A stretch of DNA of 51,744 nucleotides. It comes from Xylaria sp. FL1777 (Eukaryota > Ascomycota > Sordariomycetes > Xylariales > Xylariaceae). Below, piece by piece: positions 1-13,485 of this stretch (the first letter of the stretch is position 1; each line of letters starts with the position of its first letter). The stretch spans positions 1 to 51,744 of the forward strand of contig MU400765.1 of NCBI GenBank assembly GCA_022578965.1, in the 5' to 3' direction. The position numbers were made by a program, and so were the translations under genes. The notes beneath the pieces were generated by a model that was given only the letters and a program-made list of their open reading frames with translations, was not told the origin of the DNA and did no database searches.

Positions 1-104
1 TAAAATAATATTATAATTAAATATATTAGCAATATTTAATATAATTTGTTTTTTGTATTTTTATATAAATATATTAAAAGGTTTAATTTTTTTAAATATA
101 TAAC

Positions 105-2054
105 TATTATTATAGCTAGAAGCTTTTTTGCTTTTTTTTGCAACTAGCTAGATTTATAAAGACACTTGTGCGGCTTTAAGAACTAAACTTACAGAAACCT
201 ATTATATATAAAATAAACCCGTATAAGTAACAGCTTAAAAAAGGATAAAGGTAAAAATAAAAAAAGCAAAAAACTATAATGCAACTTTTTTAATATAAAA
301 CTAGCTATAATTAGCTAACGGTGCAAACTTAAACTAGCAGTAGCTAGTAATAAGCTTAACGTTAAATTTGCAGTACTATATAAACAAGCTAAATAAAGCA
401 ATAATAAACGCTAAGATTTTTTTTAAAGAAAACTTAAATAAGCAAACTATTTATAATGCTTGCTAAGTTGTTAAAAAGCTATTAAAAGCGTATTACTTTT
501 AACAAATAAGCAAGCAGCTATAAGCAAATAGCAATATTAAAAGTAGCAAGCATACTAATTAAAACTTGTTATAAACGTTATTAATAAAGCAAAAAAAGCT
601 TACTATAAAAGTAAAATTGCTATATGTGCAAATTTAGCAATTTAAGAATTATATAAGCAAATAAACTAAAGTTAACAACTTTTTTTACTAATAGTTTATG
701 TTTTATGTAAATATGCTATAAGTAAATAATAATAAAAAATTTTTATATGTTGTTTTGCTAATTTATTTTAAAGCTATTATAGCAATAAACTTTAATTAAG
801 CTATTATTATAACTTTTGTTAGCTATAAAACTAAAGTAAAAACAAGGTTAATTATAATATAAAAGCTAAACTAAGCAATAAAAGCAAATGTAGTTTAAGC
901 AGTATATAAACTACTAAATAATAACTAAAAGGTTATTTTTAATAAGCAGAAAATTTAAACCTAAATGCTAGCAAATATGTTATAAGCTTGTTAAGCGTTT
1001 AATAAAAAATTAAAAGTGCACTTTTAATTATACTAGCTAGTAATTTTAAGCTTGCTAATTAAGCAAGTGCTAAAAATAAAAAAAAATAAAAATGCTAGCT
1101 TAACTTAAGCTAGCTAATTAAAAGCTAAAGATTAAAAAGCTGTTTTTTTTACTTTGTTTATTATAGCGCAAGTAAAAAACATGCTTAGTATACATTAAGG
1201 TTATAACTGCAAAAAATGCAAATATAACATATATTAATAGATTTTTTTAGAACTATTATTATTTTTAAATAGCTTTTTACTTTATGAATATAATAATAAC
1301 TTAATGCTATAGCTGCTAAAAATAAAGCTATTAAGCTAGCATATGCAAAAATAAATAAAAATATAACTAGTGTAAATCTTTAAAATATGCTAGAAATAAA
1401 GCAAACTTATGCTTTATATAAACCGAAAAAAAAGCAGCTATATGCTTTTTTTGTTAAAGCAACTACTTAGCTTAAGCAATAAAATGCTTAAAAGCTATTT
1501 AAACGTATAAGCTAGCTAAAAACGCTTTTATTTATTACTTTATGTAGTTTGCAATAAAACTAACTTTAAGCTAACTATATATTATTACTGTTATAAAAAC
1601 GCTACGTAAGCAAAAAGCTAATAATTTAGCAAGCAAAAATACTATTTGCTTAAAAGGTTGCTTACTAGAAAAAACTGTACTAATAACTATGCAAAAAACA
1701 AGATTGCGGACTATTATTAATATATTAAAGCTTTAAGACTAGCTTAAAAAAAACCTGTTTAAGGATTATTAGTAAGCGGTTTAAATAATAAAAGGCTATA
1801 CTTATGCAGTAAACAAAAACGCAAGCAGCAAAAGCAATAGTATTAAATAAAAATTAAGCAACGCAGTTTTTAAACAGTAGCGCTTATATAATTAGCTATA
1901 AAAAAAATATAAGTTATAATAGCAAGTAGTTAGCAAAAATGTTTTTATTTAGCTTTAGCACAGTTTTTACTTATATATAAAATTAGGTAGCTTTTAGCAT
2001 AGCTTTTTAAAGCTGTTAAACTTAAGTAATACAATATATTATTATAGCTAGAAG
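105..2054. mobile_element. Possible decayed LINE-like insertion flanked by 18-bp direct repeats
   Basis: The 18-mer TATTATTATAGCTAGAAG occurs at 105-122 and again, identical, at 2037-2054. The roughly 1.9 kb between the copies has more G/C than the sequence to its right. Directly inside the left repeat are T-runs (CTTTTTTGC, then TTTTTTTT). A minus-strand non-LTR retrotransposon with its poly-A end on the left would look like this, with the 18-mer as target-site duplication. No coding remnant could be read, and the local vocabulary is low in complexity, so a chance or inherited repeat remains possible. Confidence 0.3.
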
Positions 2055-5000
2055 TGCTTTTATTAAATCTTTTAATTTTTTAAAATTTTTGCTTATATTT
2101 TTAAAAAATTTTATTTTGTTTTATTACTTTAAATAAAATTATGTTAGCTTATGCTTTTAAATTAATTAAAATGTTATATTTTTTTTTTAATATATAAGTT
2201 TAACTTTAAATTAATTTTGTTAGTTATTATATTAAACTTTATATAAAGCTTTAGTTTTTTTAACTACTTGCTGCTTTTTTAATAAGTGTTTATTTTATTT
2301 TTTAATTCTTTTTTATAAAATGTTTAAATATTTATTTTATTTAATATTTTAAATATTATTATACTTTGTTTTGTTTTTGTTTTTAAGCAAGCTTTAAATT
2401 ATAGTTTTTAAGCTTTTTTACTTTTAGTAACTATTTTTTAATATAATTATGCTTTAATTAGCTAGTAATATTTATAGCAGTTATTTTTATATTTTTTTTA
2501 AAATAGTATTATAAATACAATTAAAATTTTTTTTAAATGTTTTAAATTTTTATAAATCTTTATAATAAACTATAGTTATAACTAATTACTTTAATTTATA
2601 AAAGTTTTATATTTTTATTTTTGTAATTTGTTTAAAAAACTAATTATTTTTTAATTTATTAAATAAATATTAGTAGCAATAATATATTATATAATAATTT
2701 TATAATACTTTATTATATTTTAAATTTTTTAAGCATAAAATATTATTATTGTTTTTTATTATAGTTTTATTATAATAATAACTTTTAGCAATTAATTAAA
2801 TTATTAGCTTTAGTTTTTAAAACATATTAGTTTTTATGCTAATTATTAATACTTTTTTGTTTTGTTATATTTAAAGCAATTTAAGCTATAAAAATATTTT
2901 GTTTATTTTTATTAGTTTTTTTTTATAGTATTTTTTATAGCTTTTAATTTTATTTGTTTTTGCTTTAAAGTTTTATAAATTTTGTTTTTTTAAGTTTATT
3001 TAGCAATTAAATGTTTTAATAATTTATAATTAGTTTAATAACTATACTATTTATAATTATAGTTTTATTTTTTTAAACATAATTTTTTTTTAAGCTATAT
3101 TTTAAGCTTTAGTAGTTTAAAATTTTTATAGTTTTATAAGTTTACTAATTATATTAATTTACTATTTTTTATTGTTTGTTATTTTTAATTAAACTATTTT
3201 TTTAAGTTATATATTAAATAACTTTAATTATTTATATAGCAAATATATTTTTTTGCAATTTGTTTTAATAACTATAAAGCTTTTAAATAATATTTATATG
3301 TTTATTTATTTTAATTTATATAAATAAAGCATTTAGTTTTATTTAGTATAGCACTTTTATTTTAACTTAAAATAGCAATTTTATATTTTTGTTTTAAAAA
3401 CGTATTTTTTAAATTATTTTATTATTTTTTATTATTTTAAACTTTTATAACTTGTATTTTTTTTTTAAGTTAAAAAATCTTTCTTTTTTTATAGCTTTTT
3501 TTTTTGTTTTTTTTCTTAAATTAGCATTATTTTTAAAAGTGTTCTTTTTTTTATAGTTATAACATTTAACTTTAAATATATTTTAAAGTTATTATTTTTA
3601 AACTTTATTAATTTGCTTAAATCTTTATTTAATACTTTTTTAAGTATTTTTTTTTTGTTTTTTTTAGTTTTTTTAGTTTTAAAATATTAATTAAATAATT
3701 ATTAATTAATTATAATAGCTATATTAATATATATATTAATTTTTGCTAGTTTATTTATTTTATATAGTTTGTTTTAAACTTAAGTTTTAAGTTTATTATA
3801 AAATAAGTAAAATAATATAAGCTTAAGCAATTTTAAAATTGCTATTAATTATTTAAATTTTATAGCATAATTTATTACTACTTTTGTTTGTTTTAAGCAA
3901 TAAAATGCTTTTTTTATGTATTTTGCTTTTTAAATATTTTTAAATAATGCTTTTATTTAATTTTTAAACTTAATATAATTTTTAAAAATCTTTTTTATTT
4001 TTAGCTTAAAGTTAGTTAACTTATTAGCTTTTAAAAAATCTTTTAAAATAAGTTAAAATTATTTTAGTACTTTTTTTAACAAAAATTATAAAATAGTTAT
4101 TATTTTTTAATCTTTTTTTATAATAGTAATAAAATATTATTTTAAATAAAGTTTAATATAAATTAAAAAAGCTTTTATATTTGTAAATTTATTATAAAGC
4201 TTTAAAGCAGTAAATTTAAAACTTTTAATGTTTAGCATTTTTAATATTATAAATAATCTTAATAATAAAAGCAATAATAATAATAAAAAATTAAGTTTTT
4301 TATTTTAAATTATTACTTTAAATATAGTAGTAATAAAAATAAACGTTAAGTTTATTAATAATAATATTAATATTAATTATAATATAATTATTTATTTAAA
4401 GCTTTAATTTATTATTATAATAATAATTATTATTGCTACTTTAATTATTATAATTAATATTTACGTTAATTTAAAAGTTATAACGCTTAATATTTAAGCT
4501 ATTTTTTAAATTAAAACAACTAGTTTGCTTTATAGCACTAATATTAATATTAGTTTTTTTTTATTACTACTATTTAAATTTTTTTTTTTTATTACTGCTT
4601 TTTTTTTAATAAAAATAACTAATAAAAGTATTAAAATTTATTGTTTTAATACGTTATTAATTTTAAAAGTTTTTAAGATTTTTAAACTTAATTTTTAACT
4701 TTTTATTTTTAGTAATATAACTTAAATCTAGTTTATTAATTATTAAGTAAAGTTTATTTATGCAATACTATTTAGCATTTTTGTTTTTTAAATATTTTTT
4801 TAGTATATTTTTAAAAATCTATTTTATAAATTATTTATTATTTAACTTTTTATATTAATATTTGTTTTTATATATTAAGTTCTATTAATTAAAAAGCTAT
4901 TAAAGTATAATAAATTTGTTATATATTAATATAATAAGTTTGCTTTTAAAGTTTTAATTTGTAAATAATAATAAAATTTTTAATAGTAGTTCGTTAAAAA

Positions 5001-5222
5001 AGTTTTTAAAGTACTTTTATTACTATATATTAATAAAAGTTTTAAAAGTTTAAAAGTAATAAATATATTAATGCTTAATAGTTATAAAAAATTAATAGCT
5101 AAAAAGCTAAAAACTAAATAAATAACTAAATATAAAAAGTGCATAATTATATAAACAAAAGAAATAATAGTAATAATTTATAAACGTTGCTTTTTTTAAT
5201 AAACTTAATGCTATATTGTTTT

Positions 5223-5298
5223 AAGTTTAAAGCTTAATAAACTTAACGCTTAAATTTGTTAAGTTTAAAGCTTAATAAACTTAACGCTTAAGTTTGTT
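5223..5298. repeat. Two tandem copies of a 38-bp unit
   Basis: Positions 5223-5260 and 5261-5298 hold the same 38-bp unit, which begins AAGTTTAAAGCTTAATAAAC. The copies differ by a single A/G transition near the end. Partial matches continue just outside on both sides (AATAAACTTAA at about 5198, and AAATTTATGCATT after 5298), so this may be the remnant of a longer minisatellite within a decayed element. Confidence 0.75.
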
Positions 5299-6103
5299 AA
5301 ATTTATGCATTAAACTTTTATAGTAGTTTAAATACATATTTTTTTAACAAATAAGACTTTTTTTACGCATGCTTTCTTTACACCTAGTCTTTTAATTAGC
5401 CTAGTTAGCTTATTTTGTAACAATAACAAGCTATAAAACGCTAATAATATATTTTTATTAATTTAAAAAATAAATTTTAGTATATTGCTATATATAAATT
5501 ATATTACAAAAAAATAACGTTTATTATATTATTTAAGCTATATAAATAAATAATAATGCTTTTTAGATTTTATAACGCTTTAGCAATATTTTAAGCACTA
5601 ATACAAAAAATAATTAAACTTTTTTATAAATAATTAGCTAGCTTATTTAATAATATTTATATTTAAGCTAAAATAAAAAAATAGCTATATAAACGCTATT
5701 ATTTGCTATTTATATAATTAATTAAATATAATATAATAGTTAATATATTAAAAATACTGCTTTTTATAAATTTTAGTATTTTTTTTAATTTTAATGTTTT
5801 TTGCAATAATATTAAAGCAAACCTAGCAAAAATTATAGCAATATAAAAGCAGCTTATGTTTAAAACTATTATAAAAATAAAAATATTTATAAATGCTATA
5901 AGCTATTTTAAGCATTTTATTAAAAACTATTTATTAATTGCTATATTATTAATTATACTAATAAAAAAACTTAAAAACTAAAAAATAAAGTTAAGCATAA
6001 AAACTAAAAATATATAGCAAAAAATTTATAAAGCTATTATTACTATATTAATTATTTAAACTTTTAATTAAAAGCTTTTATTTATAATAAATATTAATTT
6101 AAG

Positions 6104-6389
6104 TATTAAATAGGCTTTATACGATTATACATTTAATATATATGTGCTAAAACAAAGTACAATAATCTTTGTATTATAAGCTGTTTATGTTTTATATGTT
6201 TAAAAGAAAAAAAGGTTTATATAAAGCAAAAGTTCTTCTTTATATATAAGAACTTTGCTAATATACAAGCTAAGCTAACACTAAAATTACCTCGGTTTAT
6301 GCTTAGCTTTTGCACGAAGTAGTTTTTATGCAAAACTTATTATATATACTATATATAAGAGTTATAACTAATAACTAGTTATTTTAATA
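6104..6389. repeat. Left LTR of element A
   Basis: This 286-bp terminal repeat matches 13195-13480 in direct orientation and 15147-15433 and 22234-22520 in inverted orientation. It is the least mutated copy over part of its length (for example it retains GGCTTTATACG, which the sister LTR has as AGCTTTATATA). The differences from the other copies are G/A or C/T. Confidence 0.9.
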
Positions 6390-6940
6390 TTAGCTACTTT
6401 TTTTTTAGTTATAATTTTTTTCGTATAATGCTATTTAAAAAAAATGAAAAAAAATAGTCTTATAAAAAGTTAAACACTTAATACTTTAGTTTTTATAAAA
6501 AAAGGGTTGTTTATATGTTTGCTTTTTTTAAACTTTATAGTTATATAAAGCTTAAGTTTAAAAGTAATTGCTTTTTAAGTAAAGCATTTAAACTTTTATG
6601 CAGTTTAATTATTGTTAGCATAATTAAAGTTCTTTATTTTTATTGTTATATAGCTAACTAACGTTAGTTAATAGTATAAAATAAAATATTAGCAGTAAGC
6701 AATTTATACTAAAGTTAATTAAAGGTTTCTTTTTTGTATAGCAGCAAGTTTAGTAATGTATTAAAGTATAAAAGCTAGGCTTTATTTATAAAAAAAGCCT
6801 AAATTTTGCAGTGTTTTTTGTTACTTTTATATCTTTAGATTTTTTACTTTATATAGCTGCTTATTTTACTATTAGCTACTTTATACGCATATATACATAC
6901 TTATAACAGCTTTACATTTAGTTATTTTTATATATATACT

Positions 6941-6963
6941 TATATATATATATATATATATAT
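6941..6963. repeat. (TA)n microsatellite inside element A
   Basis: About 11 TA dinucleotides run in a row. The mirror position in element B (about 21660-21680) carries the same run, so the microsatellite belongs to the retrotransposon family and predates both insertions. Confidence 0.8.
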
Positions 6964-9900
6964 TTATATAATAGCTGCTTTATTATAATATAACATTAAT
7001 AGTTGCTAGCTTTACATTATAAGCTAAAACAGTAATTATAATATTATATAACTATTAATTAATAATTTTAGCAATTAACTGTTTTTTTAGTTATTATATA
7101 TAAATATATATATTTGTTTTTTTTTTTGTACGGCTTATTATTTAAGTAATTTACTAATAATTGTTTGTTATATAAAAAGTAACAAGTTTTAAGTTATATT
7201 AATGCTTTTAGTTAATATTAAGGTTTAAATTTTATATAGTGCTTTAATTGCTTTTATTATAGCTTAAATAATTTATTATAAAAGCTACTTTTATGCAGTA
7301 TTTATTTAGTTATATAGCACTACAGTTATTTTATGCAGCTAAAATGCTTATATAAACTACAAAAGCTTTTTATTTTAGGGTTACTAATAAGTAGTAAAAT
7401 TTTAAAGTAATATATATGCTATATACGTTTAATAATTGCATAATATTTATTATAATTATTATATTTAAATAAATAAAGAAAAATTAAGTGTTGCATAATA
7501 GTTTAGTAAAAAAAGTAAAAAAAAGTGTTAAGCATTTATATATAGCTTAAAAAATAATTATACAAAAAAAAATATAAAATTTGTAATATTTTATAGTTTT
7601 TGGTGTTTTTTTTAAAATTAAATATATTTACTTGTTGCTTTTTTATTTATTATATAATTATTATAACAATTTCTATACAAAAGTATTTTTTTGATTTTCT
7701 TTTTTTAATTTGTTTATATAAAAGTTGTTTTTATTTTTTTTTTACAAATGCTTTTATTTATATAATTAGCTAGTTTATAAATACTAAGGTTTTTAGCGCT
7801 TAGTTTAGTGTTTTTTTCGTAAACGCATTAGCTAAATTGTTTTTACTATTAATTTATTATACTTTAAAGATTTTTTTCTTTTTATATAACTTTTTAAGTA
7901 ATATAATATTAATTATAAAGCGTTTTTTTTAAGTAGTTTTTAGCTTTACTAAATAGTTATACAACAATTTTAAGTTTAAATATAGTACAGCAAAAATTAA
8001 AAGTATTTTTAGCGTAGCTATAATTTTTTAAAGCGTTATATAAAAAGCTATAGCACTATTAAAGCTATTTATTATGCTATATAATTTATTAGCTAACATA
8101 CTTTACATTATTTGCTTATATTTACTAAAGTTCTAATATATAATGTTTTTTTTAATTTTAAAAGCTAGGTTTTTTTTTATATAATGCTTTATTGCAAATA
8201 TAATAATAAATCTAAGTTATAAAGTTATATTAGTATTATTTATAAATAAACTATTTATAAAAATAAATAGTTTTATATAGCTTAAGTTTAAAAATATAAA
8301 CATTAATTTGCAATTATAATTATTTATTTACTACTTGATTTTATGGTTTAAATTTTTAATATTTGCTAATGCTAAGTTAGTTATTTAAATAATAGCTGCA
8401 AAGTTATATATAGTTTTTAATTAGCAAATATTGCTTATATAAGCGCTATATGCACGTTAAAAAATATATTACTATATAGCATTTTTTATATAAAAGTTAA
8501 TTAAAGCTAGTTAGTTTATTTAGTTTTTTTATATAAGCATTATATTTTTTTTATATAAAAAAGTAATTTAATTACTATTAAATTTAATAAAGTAATCTTG
8601 TTATAAAGTTTTTTTTAGCTTTGCATAAAACTTTGCTTTATATAACTTATGTTTTTTTTTTATTAAAAATTTAAATATAGCAAAACTAAACGTATTATTT
8701 ATTTATAAACTTATAATACTAAATTTATATAAAGGTTTTAATATAAACAATAAATATAAATTATATATAAAAACTACTATATTAAGTTTTTTATAATAAT
8801 ATTAATAATAAATCTTAAACTAATATAGCTTTAATTTAGCTAAGCTATATAATAGTTATATAATTTATATAATTATTTTTTTAAAATACTTTAAAATAAG
8901 TTTAAAAAGTAGTTATATAAGGATTTTTCGTGCAAGCTTGTTTTTTAATTATATATATGCTTACGTAATATTTTAAAGCTTGCTTAAAACATTAAAGTTT
9001 TAAATTAGCAAAAAGCCTAAAACTAATAATAACTATTAGCTTATTTGCTAAATTATTAGTAATTAAGTTAATATAGTTTTTTTTTTTGTATTATTATAGC
9101 TTTATATAATTAATTTAAACTTTTTATATAGCTTAGTTATTTTTTTTTTAATTTTTTATATAAAGCAAAACTTAAAAATTTAAGTATTACTATATTTGTT
9201 TAAATTATATTTTATAAACTAAAAAACACCTTATATAATAAAGTTATTAATTTTTATAGCGTTTAATTTTTCGAACAAAGTGCTAAAAGTGCTAATAATG
9301 CCGTTTTTGCATAATTTTACTGCTAAAGCATAATTTTGTTCCTTTTTTAAAGTTAAAAACAAATTATTAATGTTTTATACAAACGCTATAAAAAAGTTTT
9401 TAGCTTTTTTAAGTTTTTTGCGTTTTTTTTATATAGCTAGTTTTATAGCTAGTTTTGCAGTAGTTATATTTTCGTTTTTATTATTTACTAAAGTATGTTT
9501 AATTATATAGTAATATAGCTTAACTTATATTTATTTAAAGCAAATTAAGCTATTTATAAAGTTAATAATTATATTAAGTTTTTTAATTAATTATATTTTA
9601 TATAGCTTTTTTTAGCTTTGCTTTTTATATTATATAAAAACTTTATTACATAAAAATAAAAATAATACTTTATATAAAGCTAGCTTATTATGTTTATAAA
9701 TTATATAGCTAATTTTAACTTTTGCTTGTTTTTTACAAAGCATTTTTATAGCTTTTTTAACTGCTTTAGCTTTTTATACAATATTTAGCAAAAAAAAAAA
9801 GTCTTAATTAACCTTTAAATATACTTTAAATATAAAAAGCGTTAAAACTAAGCTATTAAGCTTTACAGTATTATTTAAAGCTTTAATTATTATTTATAAA

Positions 9901-12900
9901 ATTAATTTATTTTTTATATAATAACTTAGTTTAACTTTTAGTATATTATATATATAATAAAAAGATTTATATACTTTTTTTATTTTGCTAATAGTTTAAT
10001 AAGCTTTAATAAGCATTTTTTAGCATTTTATACTTATAATTTTAGTTTAGTTTTAAAATTTTTCGGACAAAAAGTTTATATTAAAATTATATATAATATA
10101 ATTTAAAAATTTTTAGTATATATTAATTTAGCATTTATATAAAGCTTTTTAAGCATTTTATATAAATATAAATTTTAAAAATATAGCTACTTAAAATAAT
10201 ATAGCTATATTAATTATATATAAAACTTACTTATTATTTATTTATATAGTATTAATTATAACTTTATAATTAAAGTTATAATTATTTTTAATTATAAACT
10301 TAAAACAATAAAATGTTTAATTATATAACTAGCAATAATAATAAAACTTTTAGATTTTTTTTAAAGCAAAGCAATTAATATTATAGCTTATATAATTAAG
10401 CATATTATATAGTTTTTTTGTATAAAAATATTTAAAGCGTTTATAAAGCTTTTAAAGTTCTATTTTTATAAAGTATAAACTTGCTTTATATAAGCTAATA
10501 TTAAAAAATAAATGTTTTTATTTTTATACAACAAAAATAATCTTTTTGTTTTATTATATAATAATGTTTTTTATATTATTAAAGTATGCTTTTAAATAGT
10601 TAACATTTTTTAATAAAAATAAAAAAAAAGTAAAAATATTTAAAATATAGTATATAGTTATATTAAAAGCATTTTTTATTTATATAGTGCTTATAATACT
10701 TATAGTATTATTTTTGCTAAAACAAATATAAGTATTATTTAAAGTTTAATTAATTTTTATATAAAAATATATTTAAAAGTATGCTTTTAATTACGCTTTT
10801 TTTACTATTAAATAATTAAAAGCGTTAGTATTTTATAGTTTAGTTTAATAATTTATATAATAATAATTACTTAATATAAATTAATTATATAATATTATTG
10901 TTTTATAATTTTAAATATTTTTTTTTATTATATAATAAAAAAATGTGCTATTTATTAAATACTAAATAGTTTAATTATTAAATTTTTTATTAATATTTTT
11001 AGTACTATTATTTAACTTTAAATATTTTTTGCATTTTATTATATATAAAAAGAATTTTTTTAAAGTAAGTTTTTAGCTATAAATTATTTTGTACAAATTA
11101 AAAAATATGTTTTTTATATAAGCTTTTTTTTAAAAAGTATAACGTATTAACTAGTAGCTTTTTTTTTAGCAAACAAAGCATTTTTTGTTTATATAAAAGT
11201 TTTAATTCTTTTAGTTATAGCTTTAAAAATAGCTTAGCTATTTAATTAATTAACTTAATAACCTTAGTATAAATTTAGATTATTAGTTTTTTATATAACT
11301 ATAGTTATATTTTTAGTTTATAAAATATAATTTATTATTTTTTTGTATAAAAGTTTTTATTATATTATTTAATATTATATATAAGCATGCTTATAAGTTA
11401 GCAAAAAATTTTTTATATATAAGTTTTTAAAAAATTAACGTTATAGCTAACTTTAATACACTTTAATATATTTATATAATATTTATACTTAATTAAATTT
11501 TGCTTTAATAATTAGTACTAAACATTTACTATGCTTTTTTAAGCTTATTAAGCATTAATTTAAGTATTTTATATAAAGCTAAATTTAAGTTTTTTTTTTT
11601 TATTTATACAAAAAAAACTATTGTTTAATTAGCTTAATACTAGCTATAGTTTATATTAATATTAAAATAAATATTTATTATATAGTATATTTTATTTTAA
11701 GTTTTATTTAAACTAATATAGTTAATAAAAAAGTTCTTTATATAACTTTTTAAAATATATAAAAATATAGCATAATATTAGTTTTTTATAATTTTAATAT
11801 ATTAGCAAGCAATAATAAATAAATAAGCTTTGTTATATAATAAGTTATATAGCTTGCTTATATAATTTTAGCTTAAGTTTTAGCTTTTTTAAAAAACAAT
11901 ATATTTATTAAAAAATATAAATTTATTTTATATAAACTTTATTAAAAGTAAATTAAAAAACATACTTTTAACAACTAAATTTAATGTTATATAAATATAT
12001 GTTTTTTGCTTTAATATTTGCAATAAATAATACTAAACAAAATATTTATATATTAATTAAAAAATTAGTTTATAGCTTGCTTTTATTATATAAAAATCAA
12101 ACAGCTTAAAAAGATTTTAATATTTAATACTTAGCTAAATTAATTATAATTAGTATTTATGTTATTACGTTTAAAATTATACGTTAAAACTTAGGTTTTT
12201 AAAAAATAATTTAATATATAAATAATTTAAAAAGTTTTAACTATTATATAAAAAAGTATTTAGCTATTAACTTAATATTAAAAATATTACTAATAATTAA
12301 ATAATTATTATATAATAAATATTTAGTAGTTCTTTTAATTTTTTAATTATAAAGTTTTTATAAGTTATTTTTATAAGCTTTTAAATTATAATTATTTTTA
12401 ACATTAAGTAAATTTTTTTTAACTTAAGGTTTTTAAGCAAAGCACTTTATACGCCTTAATAAATTTTCTAGAAATAATTTTCTGTTTATTTTTTAAAAGT
12501 TTTAGCAAACCTTTTTTAAAAGTAATCTAGTAGTTTATAAAAATATAAATAGTTAGCATAATAAAATACTAATTTAATATTTAGCTTAATTTTAGTTATA
12601 TAGCTAAAATTAATTTTTTAGCTTTATATTTTAAAATTAATTTAAATATTTATTTATTATATGCTTATTAAAACGTTTTTAGCTAAATCTTTATATATAA
12701 AAATAATTAGCTTTAATTTTAAAAGCATTATAAATAGTTATTTGTTTTTTTAAAACATAATAAATTTAGCTAAATTATATAATATATTTAATTTTATATC
12801 TAGGTTATATAAATTGCTATTTTATTTTTATATAGCAATATAATTAATATATTGCTTAATATTTATATAGCAATATAGTTAAAAAAATAGCAAAGTTGCT

Positions 12901-13194
12901 TGCTATTTTTTTTATTTTGTTTTTAGTATTAATAAACAAATTAAAAGTTTAGTTTTTATATATAAATAAATTAGATCTTTTCTTTTTTTTTTTTATATGT
13001 GCTTACTTTAGCTAATTAAAAAAAGTAAACTAAACAATATATTTATACGTTAAAAAAAAAACAAACATAATATAAAAAACAAATCTTTTTTTAATAAGTT
13101 AAAATAAAAATATATTATATAATTTTATTATTACTTTAGCTAATTTATAGTTTGTTATAAATAAATTAAAAGTATAAATATAACTATTAATTAA

Positions 13195-13480
13195 TATTAA
13201 ATAAGCTTTATATAATTATACGTTTAATATATATGTATTAAAACAAAATATAATAATCTTTATATTATAAGCTATTTATGTTTTATATGTTTAAAAGAAA
13301 AAAAAGTTTATATAAAGCAAAAGTTCTTCTTTATATATAAAAACTTTGCTAATATATAAACTAAACTAACACTAAAATTACCTTGGTTTATGTTTAGCTC
13401 TTGCACAAAATAGTCTTTATATAAAACTTATTATATATACTATATATAAAAGTTATAACTAATAACTAGTTATTTTAACA
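13195..13480. repeat. Right LTR of element A
   Basis: This 286-bp LTR has the same length as its partner at 6104-6389. It ends in TATTTTAACA and is followed at once by TTAAG, the target duplication also found before the left LTR. Confidence 0.9.
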
Positions 13481-13485
13481 TTAAG

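Larger units (their letters stand above)
1..6098. other. AT-rich, RIP-type degenerate block
   Basis: The sequence is almost pure A/T with scattered GCTA/AGCT words and no reading frame worth calling. It looks like repeat DNA decayed by RIP (C-to-T and G-to-A on both strands), as inferred from the paired LTRs further right. Composition is not uniform: about 123-2036 is visibly less AT-rich than 2055-6098, which suggests at least two different decayed elements. A 38-bp unit is duplicated in tandem at 5223-5298. I recognise no gene, RNA or intact transposon here. Decay state and context are inferred; the base composition and lack of frames are directly visible. Confidence 0.85.
6104..13480. mobile_element. 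LTR retrotransposon A, complete ends, RIP-degraded
   Basis: Two copies of a 286-bp sequence, 6104-6389 and 13195-13480, lie in the same orientation 7.1 kb apart. By comparison of four LTRs their ends are TGTTA...TAACA, the canonical TG...CA form; in this element some end bases have changed by transition (TATTA, TAATA). The element is bounded on both sides by the 5-bp target duplication TTAAG (6099-6103 and 13481-13485). The 6.8-kb interior has no intact gag or pol frame, and the two LTRs differ almost entirely by transitions, as expected from RIP. Element B at 15147-22520 is the same family in reverse. Coding strand and superfamily (Copia or Gypsy) could not be settled. An A-rich tract lies just inside the left LTR when read on the minus strand, weakly favouring minus-strand transcription. 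Confidence 0.9.
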
